From Saccharothrix syringae (GTDB lineage Bacteria; Actinomycetota; Actinomycetes; Mycobacteriales; Pseudonocardiaceae), in NCBI RefSeq assembly GCF_009498035.1, contig NZ_CP034550.1, positions 2,728,001-2,792,000 of the forward strand: a stretch of 64,000 bases of DNA. Reading direction: 5' to 3'. The notes under the pieces were generated by a model that had not been told where the DNA came from, ran no database searches, and was given only the letters and a program-made list of their open reading frames with translations. Below, one piece after another: positions 25,294 to 33,552 of this stretch (position 1 is its first letter; each line of letters starts with the position of its first letter). The position numbers and the translations under genes were made by a program.

Positions 25294-25561
25294 ATCAGGA
25301 CGACGTCCTCTCCACCACGAACTCGATATCGGTCACCCGTTCGAGACCAGCCGAACGGGGAAGCTTTGGTAACTCGGTGTTATCCAGTGTCGCTCTTTCA
25401 CGTCTGATTCACTCTTACGGGCGTCACGTTTCCTCATTCCGGTGATCTTCTACAGTTATTCTTCCCGGTAATTCAACCCGAGTGCCACCCGAAACGCGCG
25501 GGGTGGCCGAAACGGGTCGGGTCGTACAGGCGAATAATTCTGGCCCGCCATCCGCCATCCA
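25294..25561. promoter_or_regulatory. divergent promoter region of the polysaccharide locus
   Basis: This 268-base region separates the WbaP-type gene (reverse) from the GT2 gene (forward) and is clearly less G+C-rich than its surroundings, with tracts such as GTTATTCTTCC and GCGAATAATTC, as expected for promoters. It contains an inverted repeat GCCACCC (25484-25490) / GGGTGGC (25501-25507) with a 10-base gap, a candidate operator. I cannot assign -35 and -10 boxes with confidence. Confidence 0.5.
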
Positions 25562-26404
25562 GTGAAATGGGGCCCTTTGACCGTCGATGAAGGCGACCTG
25601 CGCGCGGCGTCGGGACAGGGCGCGCCGGCCCTGCCCGCCGACCGCCGCACCACCGCCCGAGCCCACGTCGTGCTGCCCGCCTACAACGAGGCCGAGTCCC
25701 TGCCGCCGCTGCTGCGCAGGCTCGCCGACGTCGCGCACACCGAACAGCTCACCGCCTGGGTCGTCGACGACGGCTCGTCCGACGGCACCGCCGCCGTGGT
25801 CGCGGCCGGCGTGCCCGGCCTGGACCTCAGGCTCGTCAGCCACCCGGTCAACCTCGGCCTGGGCCAGGCGGTCCAGTCGGGGCTGCGGGCGGTCCTGGCC
25901 GAGGCCGACGGGTCCGACGTGGTGGTCGTCATGGACGCCGACGACACCCACGACCCCGCGCTGATCCGGCGGCTGGGCGCGGAGATCGGGGCCGGCGCGG
26001 ACGTGGTGATCTGCTCCCGCTTCGCCGACGGCGGCGACGACGCGACCGCGCCCGCCCTGCGCCGGCTGCTCTCCCGCGGCGCCGCGGTGCTGTTCCGGCG
26101 CCTGGTGCGGGTCGAGGGGGTGCGCGACTTCACCAGCGGGTTCCGCGCCTACCGGGCCGACCTGCTGGCGCGCGCGGTCGACCACTGGGGCGAGCGGCTG
26201 GTCGAGGAGCGCGGGTTCGCCTGCATGGTGGAGCTGCTGCTGAAGCTGCGGCACTGCCGGCCGGTGGTCGTCGAGGTGCCGCTGGTGCTCCGGTACGACC
26301 GCAAGCGGGGCGCGAGCAAGATCCGCATCGCGCGGACCCTCGGGCAGTACCTGAAGCTGCTGGTGCGCGACCGCCTCGCCCCCGCACCCCACCGGGCGCT
26401 GTGA
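25562..26404 (+). CDS. GT2-family glycosyltransferase (dolichol-phosphate-mannose-synthase-like)
   Basis: About 280 residues from GTG 25562; a TTG at 25577 is an alternative and neither has a strong ribosome site. The GT-A fold is clear: HVVLPAYNEAESLPPLLRRL, the nucleotide-binding VVDDGSSDGT, GLGQAVQSGL, and the metal-binding VVMDADDTHDP. It lacks C-terminal membrane helices. Members make polyprenyl-phosphate sugars or add sugars directly; here it may supply a polyprenyl-phosphate sugar donor, for instance to the GT87-like enzyme, but this link is inferred. It overlaps the FAD oxidoreductase start by one base. Confidence 0.88.
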   Translation: MKWGPLTVDEGDLRAASGQGAPALPADRRTTARAHVVLPAYNEAESLPPLLRRLADVAHTEQLTAWVVDDGSSDGTAAVVAAGVPGLDLRLVSHPVNLGLGQAVQSGLRAVLAEADGSDVVVVMDADDTHDPALIRRLGAEIGAGADVVICSRFADGGDDATAPALRRLLSRGAAVLFRRLVRVEGVRDFTSGFRAYRADLLARAVDHWGERLVEERGFACMVELLLKLRHCRPVVVEVPLVLRYDRKRGASKIRIARTLGQYLKLLVRDRLAPAPHRAL

Positions 26405-27699
26405 TGACCCGCGAGCACGTCGCGGTCGTCGGCGGCGGCATCTGCGGCCTGGCCGCGGCGCACCGGCTGGCCCGCTCCGGCACCCGGGTGACCCTGCTGG
26501 AGGGCGGTGACCAGCTCGGCGGCCTGGGCACGTTCTTCCCCTGGCGCGACCGGTGGGTCGAGCGGTTCTACCACTGCGTCATGCCCTCCGACGAGCACCT
26601 GCTCGACCTGCTCGGCGAGCTGGGCCTGCGGGAGCGCGTCCGGTGGCGCCGCACCCGGATGGGCATGGTCGTCGACGGCCGCCACCACCCGTTCAACACC
26701 GCCTCGGACCTGCTGCGGTTCACCCCGCTGCGCCCGCACGAGCGGGTGCGCTTCGGCGCCGTGACGCTGCTGCTGCGCCGCCTGGGCCGCAACCGCGACC
26801 TCGACGCCACCCGCACCGAGGACTGGTTGCGCGGCCTGTACGGCGACCGCGTGTGGGAGCTGCTGCTGGCGCCGCTGTTCGGCGCGAAGTTCGGCGCGCG
26901 CTTCGGCGACGTGCCCGCGCTGTACCTGTGGCAGCGCCTGGGCCGCGAGGGCGCCGTCGCCACCCGCGGCTACCCCGAGGGCGGCTACCGGGCCGTCATC
27001 GACGCGCTCAGGGCCTCCATCGAGGGCAACGGGGGCGTGGTGCGGCTCAACGCGCCGGTGCGGCGGATCGGCGTCGCCGACGGCGTGCGGCTGGAGCTGC
27101 CCGGCGAGGTGCTGACCGCCGACCGGGCGGTGTCCACGCTGCCCCTGCCGCAGCTGCGGCAGCTCGCCGACGACGACCTCGCGGCCCGCCTGCCCGACGT
27201 GCGGCTGCCGTACCAGGGCGTGGTGAACGCGCTGTTCTTCCTGCGCCGCCCGCTGTCCGGGCACTACTGGACGCCCGTGGTGCGCTCCGGCACCGAGTTC
27301 GACGGCCTGGTCGAGATGACCCCCCTCGCGGGCGTGGAGCCCTACGACGGCATGCACCTCGTGTACGCCATGCGCTACACCGACCGCGACTCCGCGCTGT
27401 TCGCGGAGGACGAGGCGGCCCTGGCGGAGAGGTGGACCGCGCAGCTGCTCGCCCTGCACCCGCGGCTGGCGCGGGCGGACGTGGAGGACGTGCGCGTGTT
27501 CCGGGCGCCGTTCGTGGAACCGGTGCCACCGCTGGGCTACCTGGCCCGCCGGCCGCCCGTGGTGGTCGCCGGCACCCCCCTGCTGCTGGCGACCACCGCG
27601 CACGTCTACCCGGAGGTCACGAGCTGGAATTCCAGTGTCGGACTCGCGAACCGAGTGGTGGCGACGCCGGTCGGGGCACCACGACCCGTTCCGGGCTGA
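26404..27699 (+). CDS. FAD-dependent oxidoreductase (amine-oxidase/UDP-galactopyranose-mutase-like fold)
   Basis: 431 residues from ATG 26404 (GTG 26401 is an alternative). The dinucleotide-binding motif VAVVGGGICGLAAAHRLARS and the following TLLEGGDQLGGLG are diagnostic, and the C-terminal GTPLLLATTAHVYPEVTSWN binds the second part of FAD. The protein belongs to the NAD(P)-binding/amino-oxidase group found repeatedly beside GT2 genes in actinomycete glycan loci, where it may act on a lipid-linked or nucleotide sugar. Its last 83 bases lie opposite the end of the WecB gene, a genuine convergent overlap. Confidence 0.75.
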   Translation: MTREHVAVVGGGICGLAAAHRLARSGTRVTLLEGGDQLGGLGTFFPWRDRWVERFYHCVMPSDEHLLDLLGELGLRERVRWRRTRMGMVVDGRHHPFNTASDLLRFTPLRPHERVRFGAVTLLLRRLGRNRDLDATRTEDWLRGLYGDRVWELLLAPLFGAKFGARFGDVPALYLWQRLGREGAVATRGYPEGGYRAVIDALRASIEGNGGVVRLNAPVRRIGVADGVRLELPGEVLTADRAVSTLPLPQLRQLADDDLAARLPDVRLPYQGVVNALFFLRRPLSGHYWTPVVRSGTEFDGLVEMTPLAGVEPYDGMHLVYAMRYTDRDSALFAEDEAALAERWTAQLLALHPRLARADVEDVRVFRAPFVEPVPPLGYLARRPPVVVAGTPLLLATTAHVYPEVTSWNSSVGLANRVVATPVGAPRPVPG

Positions 27700-28816
27700 G
27701 CACCCGCTCGTCGCCGACCAGGCGCCGCAGCGCGGCGACGATCCGGGCCGACGGCGAGCCCGTGCCGTAAGGGGAGGGGATGCGCTCCAGGCGCTCCCGG
27801 TGGCCGGGCACGTCGTCCAGCCACCGCAGCACCTCGGCGCACACCCCGGCCCCGGGCGGGACGCGGGTGCCGAACGTGCCCTCGATCTCCGGCCGCTCGG
27901 TGCTGCGGCGCACCACCACCACGGGCCGCTTGAGCACGCTCACCTCCTCCTGGATGCCGCCGGAGTCGGAGACCACGACGGCGGCGCAGCGGGCCAGCGC
28001 CAGGAACGCCGGGTACGCCTGCGGTTCGACGACCTTGAGGCCCGCCAGCAGGCCGGTCAGGCCGAAGTGCTCGACCCGCTTGGCCGTGCGCGGGTGCAGC
28101 GGCAGCACCACCGGCAGCGGCAGCCGGTTCAGCTCGCGCAGGACGGTGTCGAGCGCCGCCGGGTCGTCCACGTTCTCCGGGCGGTGGACGGTGGCCAGCA
28201 CGTAGCCGTCGGCGCGCAGCTCGTGCGCGGCCAGCACGACGGCCTCCTCCTCGCGGCTGGGCAGCGCGTTGACCAGCGCCTCGACCACGGTGTTGCCGGT
28301 GATCGCGATGCGCTCGTCGGGCACGCCCTCGGCGAGCAGGTTGGTGCGGTTGAGCGGGGTCGGCGCGCAGCACAGGTCGGCCAGGTGGTCGATGACCACC
28401 CGGTTGTGCTCCTCGGGCATCGCCCGGTCGTGGCTGCGCAGGCCGGCCTCGACGTGCAGCAGCGGCACGTCGTTGGCGTTGGCGGCCAGCGCGCCCGCGA
28501 GCGCGGACGTGGTGTCGCCCTGCACGATCACCGCCCGCGTCGGGTGCTGGGCCAGCACGTCGTCCACCGCGGCGGTGGCCGCGCCGAGCTGCGTGCCGCG
28601 GCGCGCGGCGCCGAGGGCGAGCTCCAGGAACCGGCCCGGTTGCCCGACGTCCCGGCGGATGCGGTGGTACATCGCGGTGTCGTAGTGCTGGCCGGTGTAG
28701 ACCACGGTGGCCGTCGGCCCGAGCAGCCGGATCAACGGGGCCAGCTTGATCAGTTCCGGTCTCGTGCCGCACACCATCGTGACGGCGCCGGGGGATCCCG
28801 TGTCGATCTGTCCCAC
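27617..28816 (-). CDS. wecB: UDP-N-acetylglucosamine 2-epimerase (non-hydrolysing)
   Basis: About 399 residues. Family motifs are complete: MVCGTRPELIKLAPLIRLL, QGDTTSALAGAL, LLHVEAGLRSHD, TVHRPENVDD and SDSGGIQEE. The enzyme interconverts UDP-GlcNAc and UDP-ManNAc, supplying ManNAc or a derivative to the surface polysaccharide. GTG 28816 follows a GGAG sequence with almost no spacing, so an internal start, perhaps the ATG of MVCGTRPE, is possible. The C-terminal coding end overlaps the FAD oxidoreductase gene on the other strand by 83 bases. Confidence 0.9.
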   Translation of the reverse strand: MGQIDTGSPGAVTMVCGTRPELIKLAPLIRLLGPTATVVYTGQHYDTAMYHRIRRDVGQPGRFLELALGAARRGTQLGAATAAVDDVLAQHPTRAVIVQGDTTSALAGALAANANDVPLLHVEAGLRSHDRAMPEEHNRVVIDHLADLCCAPTPLNRTNLLAEGVPDERIAITGNTVVEALVNALPSREEEAVVLAAHELRADGYVLATVHRPENVDDPAALDTVLRELNRLPLPVVLPLHPRTAKRVEHFGLTGLLAGLKVVEPQAYPAFLALARCAAVVVSDSGGIQEEVSVLKRPVVVVRRSTERPEIEGTFGTRVPPGAGVCAEVLRWLDDVPGHRERLERIPSPYGTGSPSARIVAALRRLVGDERVLSPERVVVPRPASPPLGSRVRHWNSSS

Positions 28817-28990
28817 CTCCAGTCGCGGTTGCCGCGCCGGGGCGCGATCGCGGTGAAGGTTAGAGTCAGGCGGGGCGGTTTCCCTTGCCCCTCAGTCGAT
28901 CGAGTGAACCTGCCCGGTGTCGGGCGGGAATCGTCGGGGTCCCTCATTAGGGTCTCAAGTGGACGGGATCCGTCGATCGGGAGTTCGGTG

Positions 28991-29929
28991 ATGCGCAGAC
29001 ACATGCCCCTGTTCGCCGCGGTGGTGCTCGTGGCGGCGTTGACGGGGCCATCAGCCGCGCGGGCGACGGGTTCGGTGCTGCTGCCCGACCTGCGGCAGGC
29101 ACCGGTGGGGTGCGGGGGCGGGCACCGGGGCGACCCGGCGCGGTGCTCGGACTGGGACGTGTGCGTGGTCGCGGACGCGAGCGCGCCCAACGGGGACTGC
29201 GGCGGGTCGGGCGAGGCGGTCCGGCTGCGCTTCACCACCTCCGCCGACAACGTCGGCGACGGGCCGCTGCTGATCTACGGCAGCCGGCCGGACACCCGCG
29301 AGCCCACCATGAGCGCCCGGCAGGCGTTCCAGTCCTCGGTGGACGGCCGGATACCGGGTTCGTACGCGGAGGCGCAGAACCCGATCCCCGCCCGGATGTA
29401 CTACGAACCGGCGCCGTCGCACACCCACTGGCACCTGCTCGACTTCGAGCACTTCCAGCTGCGCACGCCGAACGGGCAGGTCGTGGTGGCCGACCGCAAG
29501 ACCGGCTTCTGCCTCGGCGACCGGTACCGCGTGCGCGACCACCTGGCCAACCGGCCGGAGAACCTCGGCGGGCCGGCGGGCGAGCTGGCCGAGTACCTGC
29601 GCCAGAACCGGTGCGGGCACCACGCGCCCGAGGCGCTGGAGGTGGTCGAGGGCATCTCGGTGGGGTACGGCGACGACTACCTCCACACGGTCGACTACCA
29701 GTGGCTCGACCTGACCCGCGTGCCGTCGGGGGTGTACGACGTGCTGAACGTGGTCAACGGCGATCGGTCGTTGGTGGAGAAGTCGTACGACAACAACGCT
29801 TCTTCGGTGGCGATCTCGCTGCAGTGGCCGGGGGGAGCGACCGAGCCGCCGGAGCGGATCACCTCGCCCCCGGTGGTGAAGCTGTTGCGCAGTTGTCCGG
29901 GGAAGGACCGCTGCGCTCGTCAGGGGTAG
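28991..29929 (+). CDS. secreted lysyl oxidase-like copper protein
   Basis: 312 residues from ATG 28991. A signal peptide covers about 1-25. The copper-binding talon is intact as SHTHWHLLDFEHF (H144, H146, H148), and the residues that form the lysine tyrosylquinone cofactor in animal lysyl oxidase have counterparts: K170 in KTGFCLGD and Y230 in GYGDDYLHTVDYQWLDLT. Several cysteines could form disulfides. The family oxidises lysine side chains to aldehydes that crosslink proteins outside the cell. It is divergent from the WecB gene and is the last gene of the polysaccharide region; whether it belongs to it is unknown. Confidence 0.85.
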   Translation: MRRHMPLFAAVVLVAALTGPSAARATGSVLLPDLRQAPVGCGGGHRGDPARCSDWDVCVVADASAPNGDCGGSGEAVRLRFTTSADNVGDGPLLIYGSRPDTREPTMSARQAFQSSVDGRIPGSYAEAQNPIPARMYYEPAPSHTHWHLLDFEHFQLRTPNGQVVVADRKTGFCLGDRYRVRDHLANRPENLGGPAGELAEYLRQNRCGHHAPEALEVVEGISVGYGDDYLHTVDYQWLDLTRVPSGVYDVLNVVNGDRSLVEKSYDNNASSVAISLQWPGGATEPPERITSPPVVKLLRSCPGKDRCARQG

Positions 29930-30080
29930 GGGTGACCGGGCAGGCGCGCGGAGTGACCCCCGTCCTCGGTGGAGTGCGCTTCGGTGTAGGGGTGACCGGG
30001 CGGGCGTGCGGAGTGACCCTCGTCCTTGGTGGAGTGCGCTTCGGCGTAGGGGTGACCGGGCGGACGCGCCGAGTGATCAG
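29926..30080 (+). repeat. 60-bp direct repeats downstream of the lysyl oxidase gene
   Basis: A 60-base unit beginning GGTGACCGGGC starts at 29931 and 29991 with about 55 of 60 bases shared, and a third partial copy starts at 30051. The first copy begins within the stop codon of the lysyl oxidase gene. All copies contain GGAGTGACCC and GGAGTGCGCTTCGG. There is no open reading frame with gene-like features here; a frame through the repeats would give a 20-residue periodic peptide with no start. Confidence 0.8.
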
Positions 30081-30269
30081 GGGCCGGGGAGCGCCCGCGG
30101 TTGCCGCCCGTGGCTCGCCGCTCGCGGCCCGTGGCCTGCCGCCGGTCGCCCTCCCGGTGAGATCGGCATCACCCCCCGATCCCCGTCCCGATCGACCTCC
30201 GGCGGTTTGTGACCGCTGATCGCCGGGAAACCGGTCCCGTCCAGACCTGCCGACTGGAGGGGCGCGGTC
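30081..30269 (+). other. non-coding stretch before the second kinase gene
   Basis: Together with the 60-base repeats this makes a 340-base gene-free gap. The sequence is Gly/Pro/Arg-type GC repeat (CGCTCGCGGCCCGTGGCCTGCC) and then ordinary leader sequence. A promoter for the kinase must lie here, but I see no clear boxes. Confidence 0.4.
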
Positions 30270-31283
30270 GTGTCACTGTCCACCGACGACCGGGTGCTGG
30301 CCGGTCGCTATCGGTTGGCCGGGGTGCTGGGCTCGGGCGGCATGGCCGAGGTGCACCGCGCCTGGGACGTGCTGCTCCGGCGCCACGTCGCGGTGAAGGT
30401 GTTCCAGGGCGTGGACACGGTCGAGAGCAGCCGCTTCGACAACGAGGTGCGCACGCTCGCCAACCTCTCCCACCCGGGCCTGGTCTCCGTCTTCGACGCG
30501 GGCGTGTGCGGCGGCAGGTCGTTCGTCGTCCTCCAGCTCGTGGACGGCCCCACGCTCCGCGACCGGTTGGCGACCGGGCCCCTCGCCCCGGCGCGGGTCC
30601 GGGCCCTGGGCGCGCACCTCGCCGACGCCCTGGCCCACGTGCACGAATGCGGTGTCGTGCACCGCGACGTGAAGCCGTCGAACATCCTGCTCGACGACGA
30701 GGACACCCCCTACCTCGCCGACTTCGGGCTGGCCCGCTCGCTCGGCTCGCCCCGGCTCACCAACGCCCGCCAGGTCGTCGGCACGGCGGCCTACCTGGCG
30801 CCGGAACAGGTGCGGGGCGAGGAGGTCGGGCCGCCCGCCGACGTGTACGCGCTCGGCCTGGTCCTGCTGGAGTGCCTCACCGGGCGCCGCGAGTACCAGG
30901 GCAGCCAGGTGGAGGCGGCGGTCGCCCGGTTGCGCCGCCCGCCGGACGTGCCGCGCGACCTGCCCGCCGACCTGGCGCGCCTGCTCAGGCGCATGACGGC
31001 GCTGTCACCGCGGCAACGGCCCACCGCCGCCGAGTGCGCCCGGCTGCTGCGCGGGCGGTCCCAGCCGACCGCGTTCGCGGTCGAAGCGGGCGAAGCGGGC
31101 GAAGCGGGCGGAGTCGGCACCGAGGCGATCAGGCCCCTGGCCCGGTCGCGGACCAGGATGGCGGTCGCGGGTGCGGCGGTGCTCGCGGCGGTCGGCACGG
31201 CGTGGGCGGTGTCCGGCCAGTTCGAGCCGGTGTCACCGACGCCGGCGGCCACCGTCCAGCAGCCCGCCCACCTGATGCCCTGA
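30270..31283 (+). CDS. Ser/Thr protein kinase with single membrane helix
   Basis: 337 residues from GTG 30270, with CTGGAGGGG about 9 bases upstream. The kinase domain has GSGGMAEVHRAWD (glycine loop), VAVKVF (catalytic Lys), HRDVKPSN near 130, DFGLAR and a LAPEQVRGE motif, so it should be active. A short EAGEAGEAGG repeat (9-base units at about 31083-31110) links it to one membrane helix at about 296-315, leaving only some 20 residues outside. It therefore has almost no extracellular sensor, unlike the kinase at 626. The target is unknown. Confidence 0.88.
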   Translation: MSLSTDDRVLAGRYRLAGVLGSGGMAEVHRAWDVLLRRHVAVKVFQGVDTVESSRFDNEVRTLANLSHPGLVSVFDAGVCGGRSFVVLQLVDGPTLRDRLATGPLAPARVRALGAHLADALAHVHECGVVHRDVKPSNILLDDEDTPYLADFGLARSLGSPRLTNARQVVGTAAYLAPEQVRGEEVGPPADVYALGLVLLECLTGRREYQGSQVEAAVARLRRPPDVPRDLPADLARLLRRMTALSPRQRPTAAECARLLRGRSQPTAFAVEAGEAGEAGGVGTEAIRPLARSRTRMAVAGAAVLAAVGTAWAVSGQFEPVSPTPAATVQQPAHLMP

Positions 31284-31352
31284 AAGGGTGCACCCCTGCC
31301 GGGTGCTGGGGAGTCCTGGGCCGGTTGCCCGGTGCCTTGCAGGGGCCGGCGG

Positions 31353-32150
31353 CTACCCGATGCCGGGAGCCACCTCCGCCAGGAACCGGGCCAGCACCTC
31401 GTTGAACTCCTCCGGCCGCTCCAGGTTCGGCAGGTGCCCGGCACCCCGGACCACGGCGAGCGTCGAACCGGGGACGACCCCGTGCAGGCGCCGCGCCACG
31501 TCGACCGGCGTGTACTCGTCCTCCTCGCCCACCACGACCAGCGTCGGCACGGCGACCCGGGCCAGCGAGTCGCGGTAGTCGGGCCGCTCGGCCCGTCCGC
31601 GCAAGGCCGCCGCCGCGCCTTCGGGGGCCGTCCCGCGCATCATGCGCGACACGTGCGCCGCCACCTCGGGCAGCGCCCGCACGTGGTGCGGGGTGATCAT
31701 CTTGCCCAGCACCTCGTCGGCGTACGGGGCCATGCCCTCGCGGAGCAAGCGCTCCGCCGTCGCGCGCCGGGCCTCGCGCTCCGCCTGCGCGTCGGCCTCC
31801 GGTGAGGTGTCGGCGAGGATCAGTGCACCGATGCGCTCCGGGTGCGCTCGGTGCACTTCCATCACGATCTGCCCGCCCATGGACAACCCGCCCAGCACCA
31901 CCCTCGCCAACCCCAGGTGGTCGAGCAGGGCGACCAGGTCGTCGGCGAACACGCCCAGCGGAGTCTTGCCGGGCACGACCGTGGTGTCGCCGTATCCGCG
32001 CAGGTCGGGGACGACGACCCGGTGGTCCTCGCTGAACCGCTCGACCTGCGGCCACCACATCGAGCGGTTGAACGGGTGACCGTGGACCAGCACCAGCGGT
32101 GTGCCCGAACCCTTGTCGTCGTAGGCGATGTCGATGCCGTTCAGCCGCAT
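31353..32150 (-). CDS. alpha/beta hydrolase
   Basis: 265 residues from ATG 32150 (the open frame continues upstream without support and would cross the MocR operator). Fold motifs: LVLVHGHPFNRSMW (oxyanion hole), GLSMGGQIVM (nucleophile elbow, Ser), VVVGEEDEYTP (acid strand) and GAGHLPNLERPEEFN (catalytic His). The triad is complete. Close relatives include 3-oxoadipate enol-lactonase and non-heme haloperoxidase-like esterases; the substrate cannot be told. It is divergent from the MocR regulator 82 bases away, which may control it. Confidence 0.85.
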   Translation of the reverse strand: MRLNGIDIAYDDKGSGTPLVLVHGHPFNRSMWWPQVERFSEDHRVVVPDLRGYGDTTVVPGKTPLGVFADDLVALLDHLGLARVVLGGLSMGGQIVMEVHRAHPERIGALILADTSPEADAQAEREARRATAERLLREGMAPYADEVLGKMITPHHVRALPEVAAHVSRMMRGTAPEGAAAALRGRAERPDYRDSLARVAVPTLVVVGEEDEYTPVDVARRLHGVVPGSTLAVVRGAGHLPNLERPEEFNEVLARFLAEVAPGIG

Positions 32151-32190
32151 GTGAGCCCCCTCGTCGGTCGTCGTCCGAAGCCTAGGAAGC

Positions 32191-32232
32191 GCACCGGACC
32201 CGGTGCAATCAAAACAATGCTCTCGGTGCAAT
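32191..32232. promoter_or_regulatory. operator candidate for the MocR regulator
   Basis: CGGTGCAAT occurs twice in direct orientation (32201-32209 and 32224-32232), 23 bases apart, about two helical turns. The first copy overlaps an inverted repeat GCACCGGACCCGGTGC (32191-32206). Direct repeats at about this spacing are typical for GntR/MocR (GabR-like) regulators, and the second copy ends directly against the regulator's ATG, so binding would block its own expression. Confidence 0.5.
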
Positions 32233-33552
32233 ATGGACGTCATGGACTACCGGGGGATCGCCGACCGCCTGGCGCACGACATCGAGACCGGCAGGCTCGC
32301 CCCCGGCGACCGCCTGCCACCGCAGCGCCGGTTCGCCCGCGCGCACCGCATCGCCGCGTCCACGGCGGCCCGCGTCTACGGCGAGCTGGTCCGGCGCGGC
32401 CTGGCGGTCGGCGAGGTGGGCCGGGGCACGTTCGTGCGCGCCGCGCCGCCGCCTCCCGAACCGGCGCTGGCCGAACCCGCCGGGGCGCGCGTGGACCTGG
32501 AGTTCAACACCTGCGTGCTGCCCGACCAGGCCGAGCTCCTGGCACCGGCCCTGCACGCCCTGGTCGACGACGGCTTCACCGCGGCGATGGCGCCCGTCGG
32601 CGCGCGCGGCACCGCGCGGGCGCGCGACGCGGCGGCCCGGCTGCTGACCCGCGGCGGCTGGGCGCCCGACCCGCGCCGGGTCGTGTTCACCGGCAACGGC
32701 AGGCAGGCGATCGCCGCCGCCGTCGCGGCGCTGGTCCCGGTCGGCGGCCGGCTGGGCGTCGAGGCCATCACCTACCCCGTGGTCAAGGCGATCGCGACGC
32801 GGCTGGGCATCACGCTCGTGCCCCTCCCGGTGGACGACGCGGGCGTGCTCCCGCGGGCCCTGCGAACCTCCGGCGTGCGCGTCGCCTACCTCCAGCCCGT
32901 GCTGCACAACCCGCTGGGCACCACCGCGCCCGAGCGCCGCCGCGCCGAGCTGGCCGAGGTGGTCCGGGAGCTGGACGCCCAGGTGGTCGAGGACTCGACC
33001 TACGCCTTCCTCGGCCCCGACCTGCCGCCCCTGGCGCCGGAGCGCACCACCGTCGTCGACAGCCTCTCCAAGCGCCTCGCGCCCGGCCTGACCCTCGGTT
33101 TCGCCGTCCCGCCACCGCACCTGGTGGACCGCGTGGCCGCCGCCGCCCGCTCCGGCGCGTGGGCGGCCGGCGGGTTCGCCCTGGCCGCGGCCACGCGCTG
33201 GCTGGAGGACGGCACCGTGGCGTCCATAGTGGACCGCAAGCGGGCGCTGGCGGGCCGGCGGCAGCAGCTCGCCCGCGAACGCCTGCGCGGCTTCGACACC
33301 AGCTCGGACCCCGGCGCCTACCACTGCTGGTGGCGCCTGCCCGAGCACTGGCGCGCCGAGACGTTCGTGGCCGCCGCCGCCCGCCGCGGCATCGCCGTCA
33401 CGCCCGCCGCCGCGTTCGCGGTCGTCCCGGGGCACGCGCCCAACGCCGTCCGCCTCGCCCTGGCCTCCACCCCCGCCGACACCCTGGTCGCCGCGCTGGG
33501 CGAACTGGCCTCCCTGGCGCACGGGAGCCCGGAGGACGAGTCGGTGGATTAA
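32233..33552 (+). CDS. MocR-type regulator (GntR HTH fused to PLP aminotransferase-like domain)
   Basis: 439 residues from ATG 32233; ATG 32242 is an alternative and neither has a ribosome site, so a leaderless mRNA is possible. Residues about 1-75 are a GntR winged HTH (RLAPGDRLPPQRRFARAHRI). The rest is a fold-type I aminotransferase domain: LTRGGWAPDPRRVVFTGNGRQA, YLQPVLHNPLGTTAPERRR, and the PLP lysine in VDSLSKRLAPGLTLG. Such proteins use PLP as ligand sensor and control genes of vitamin B6 or amine metabolism. The divergent alpha/beta hydrolase is the likely target. Its stop shares bases with the next gene's stop. Confidence 0.88.
   Translation: MDVMDYRGIADRLAHDIETGRLAPGDRLPPQRRFARAHRIAASTAARVYGELVRRGLAVGEVGRGTFVRAAPPPPEPALAEPAGARVDLEFNTCVLPDQAELLAPALHALVDDGFTAAMAPVGARGTARARDAAARLLTRGGWAPDPRRVVFTGNGRQAIAAAVAALVPVGGRLGVEAITYPVVKAIATRLGITLVPLPVDDAGVLPRALRTSGVRVAYLQPVLHNPLGTTAPERRRAELAEVVRELDAQVVEDSTYAFLGPDLPPLAPERTTVVDSLSKRLAPGLTLGFAVPPPHLVDRVAAAARSGAWAAGGFALAAATRWLEDGTVASIVDRKRALAGRRQQLARERLRGFDTSSDPGAYHCWWRLPEHWRAETFVAAAARRGIAVTPAAAFAVVPGHAPNAVRLALASTPADTLVAALGELASLAHGSPEDESVD

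Noticed and set aside
11952..29929. Secondary-metabolite gene cluster
   Set aside because: No polyketide, non-ribosomal peptide, terpene or RiPP core gene is present; the content is that of a glycan locus.
29926..30219. A frame through the 60-bp repeats giving a 20-residue periodic protein
   Set aside because: The frame has no start or ribosome site of its own and runs antiparallel in codon bias to the lysyl oxidase gene; the periodicity follows from the DNA repeat.
31286..31295. GGGTGCACCC palindrome between the second kinase and the hydrolase genes as terminator
   Set aside because: The two halves meet with no loop, so it cannot form a stable RNA hairpin, and no longer stem was found there.
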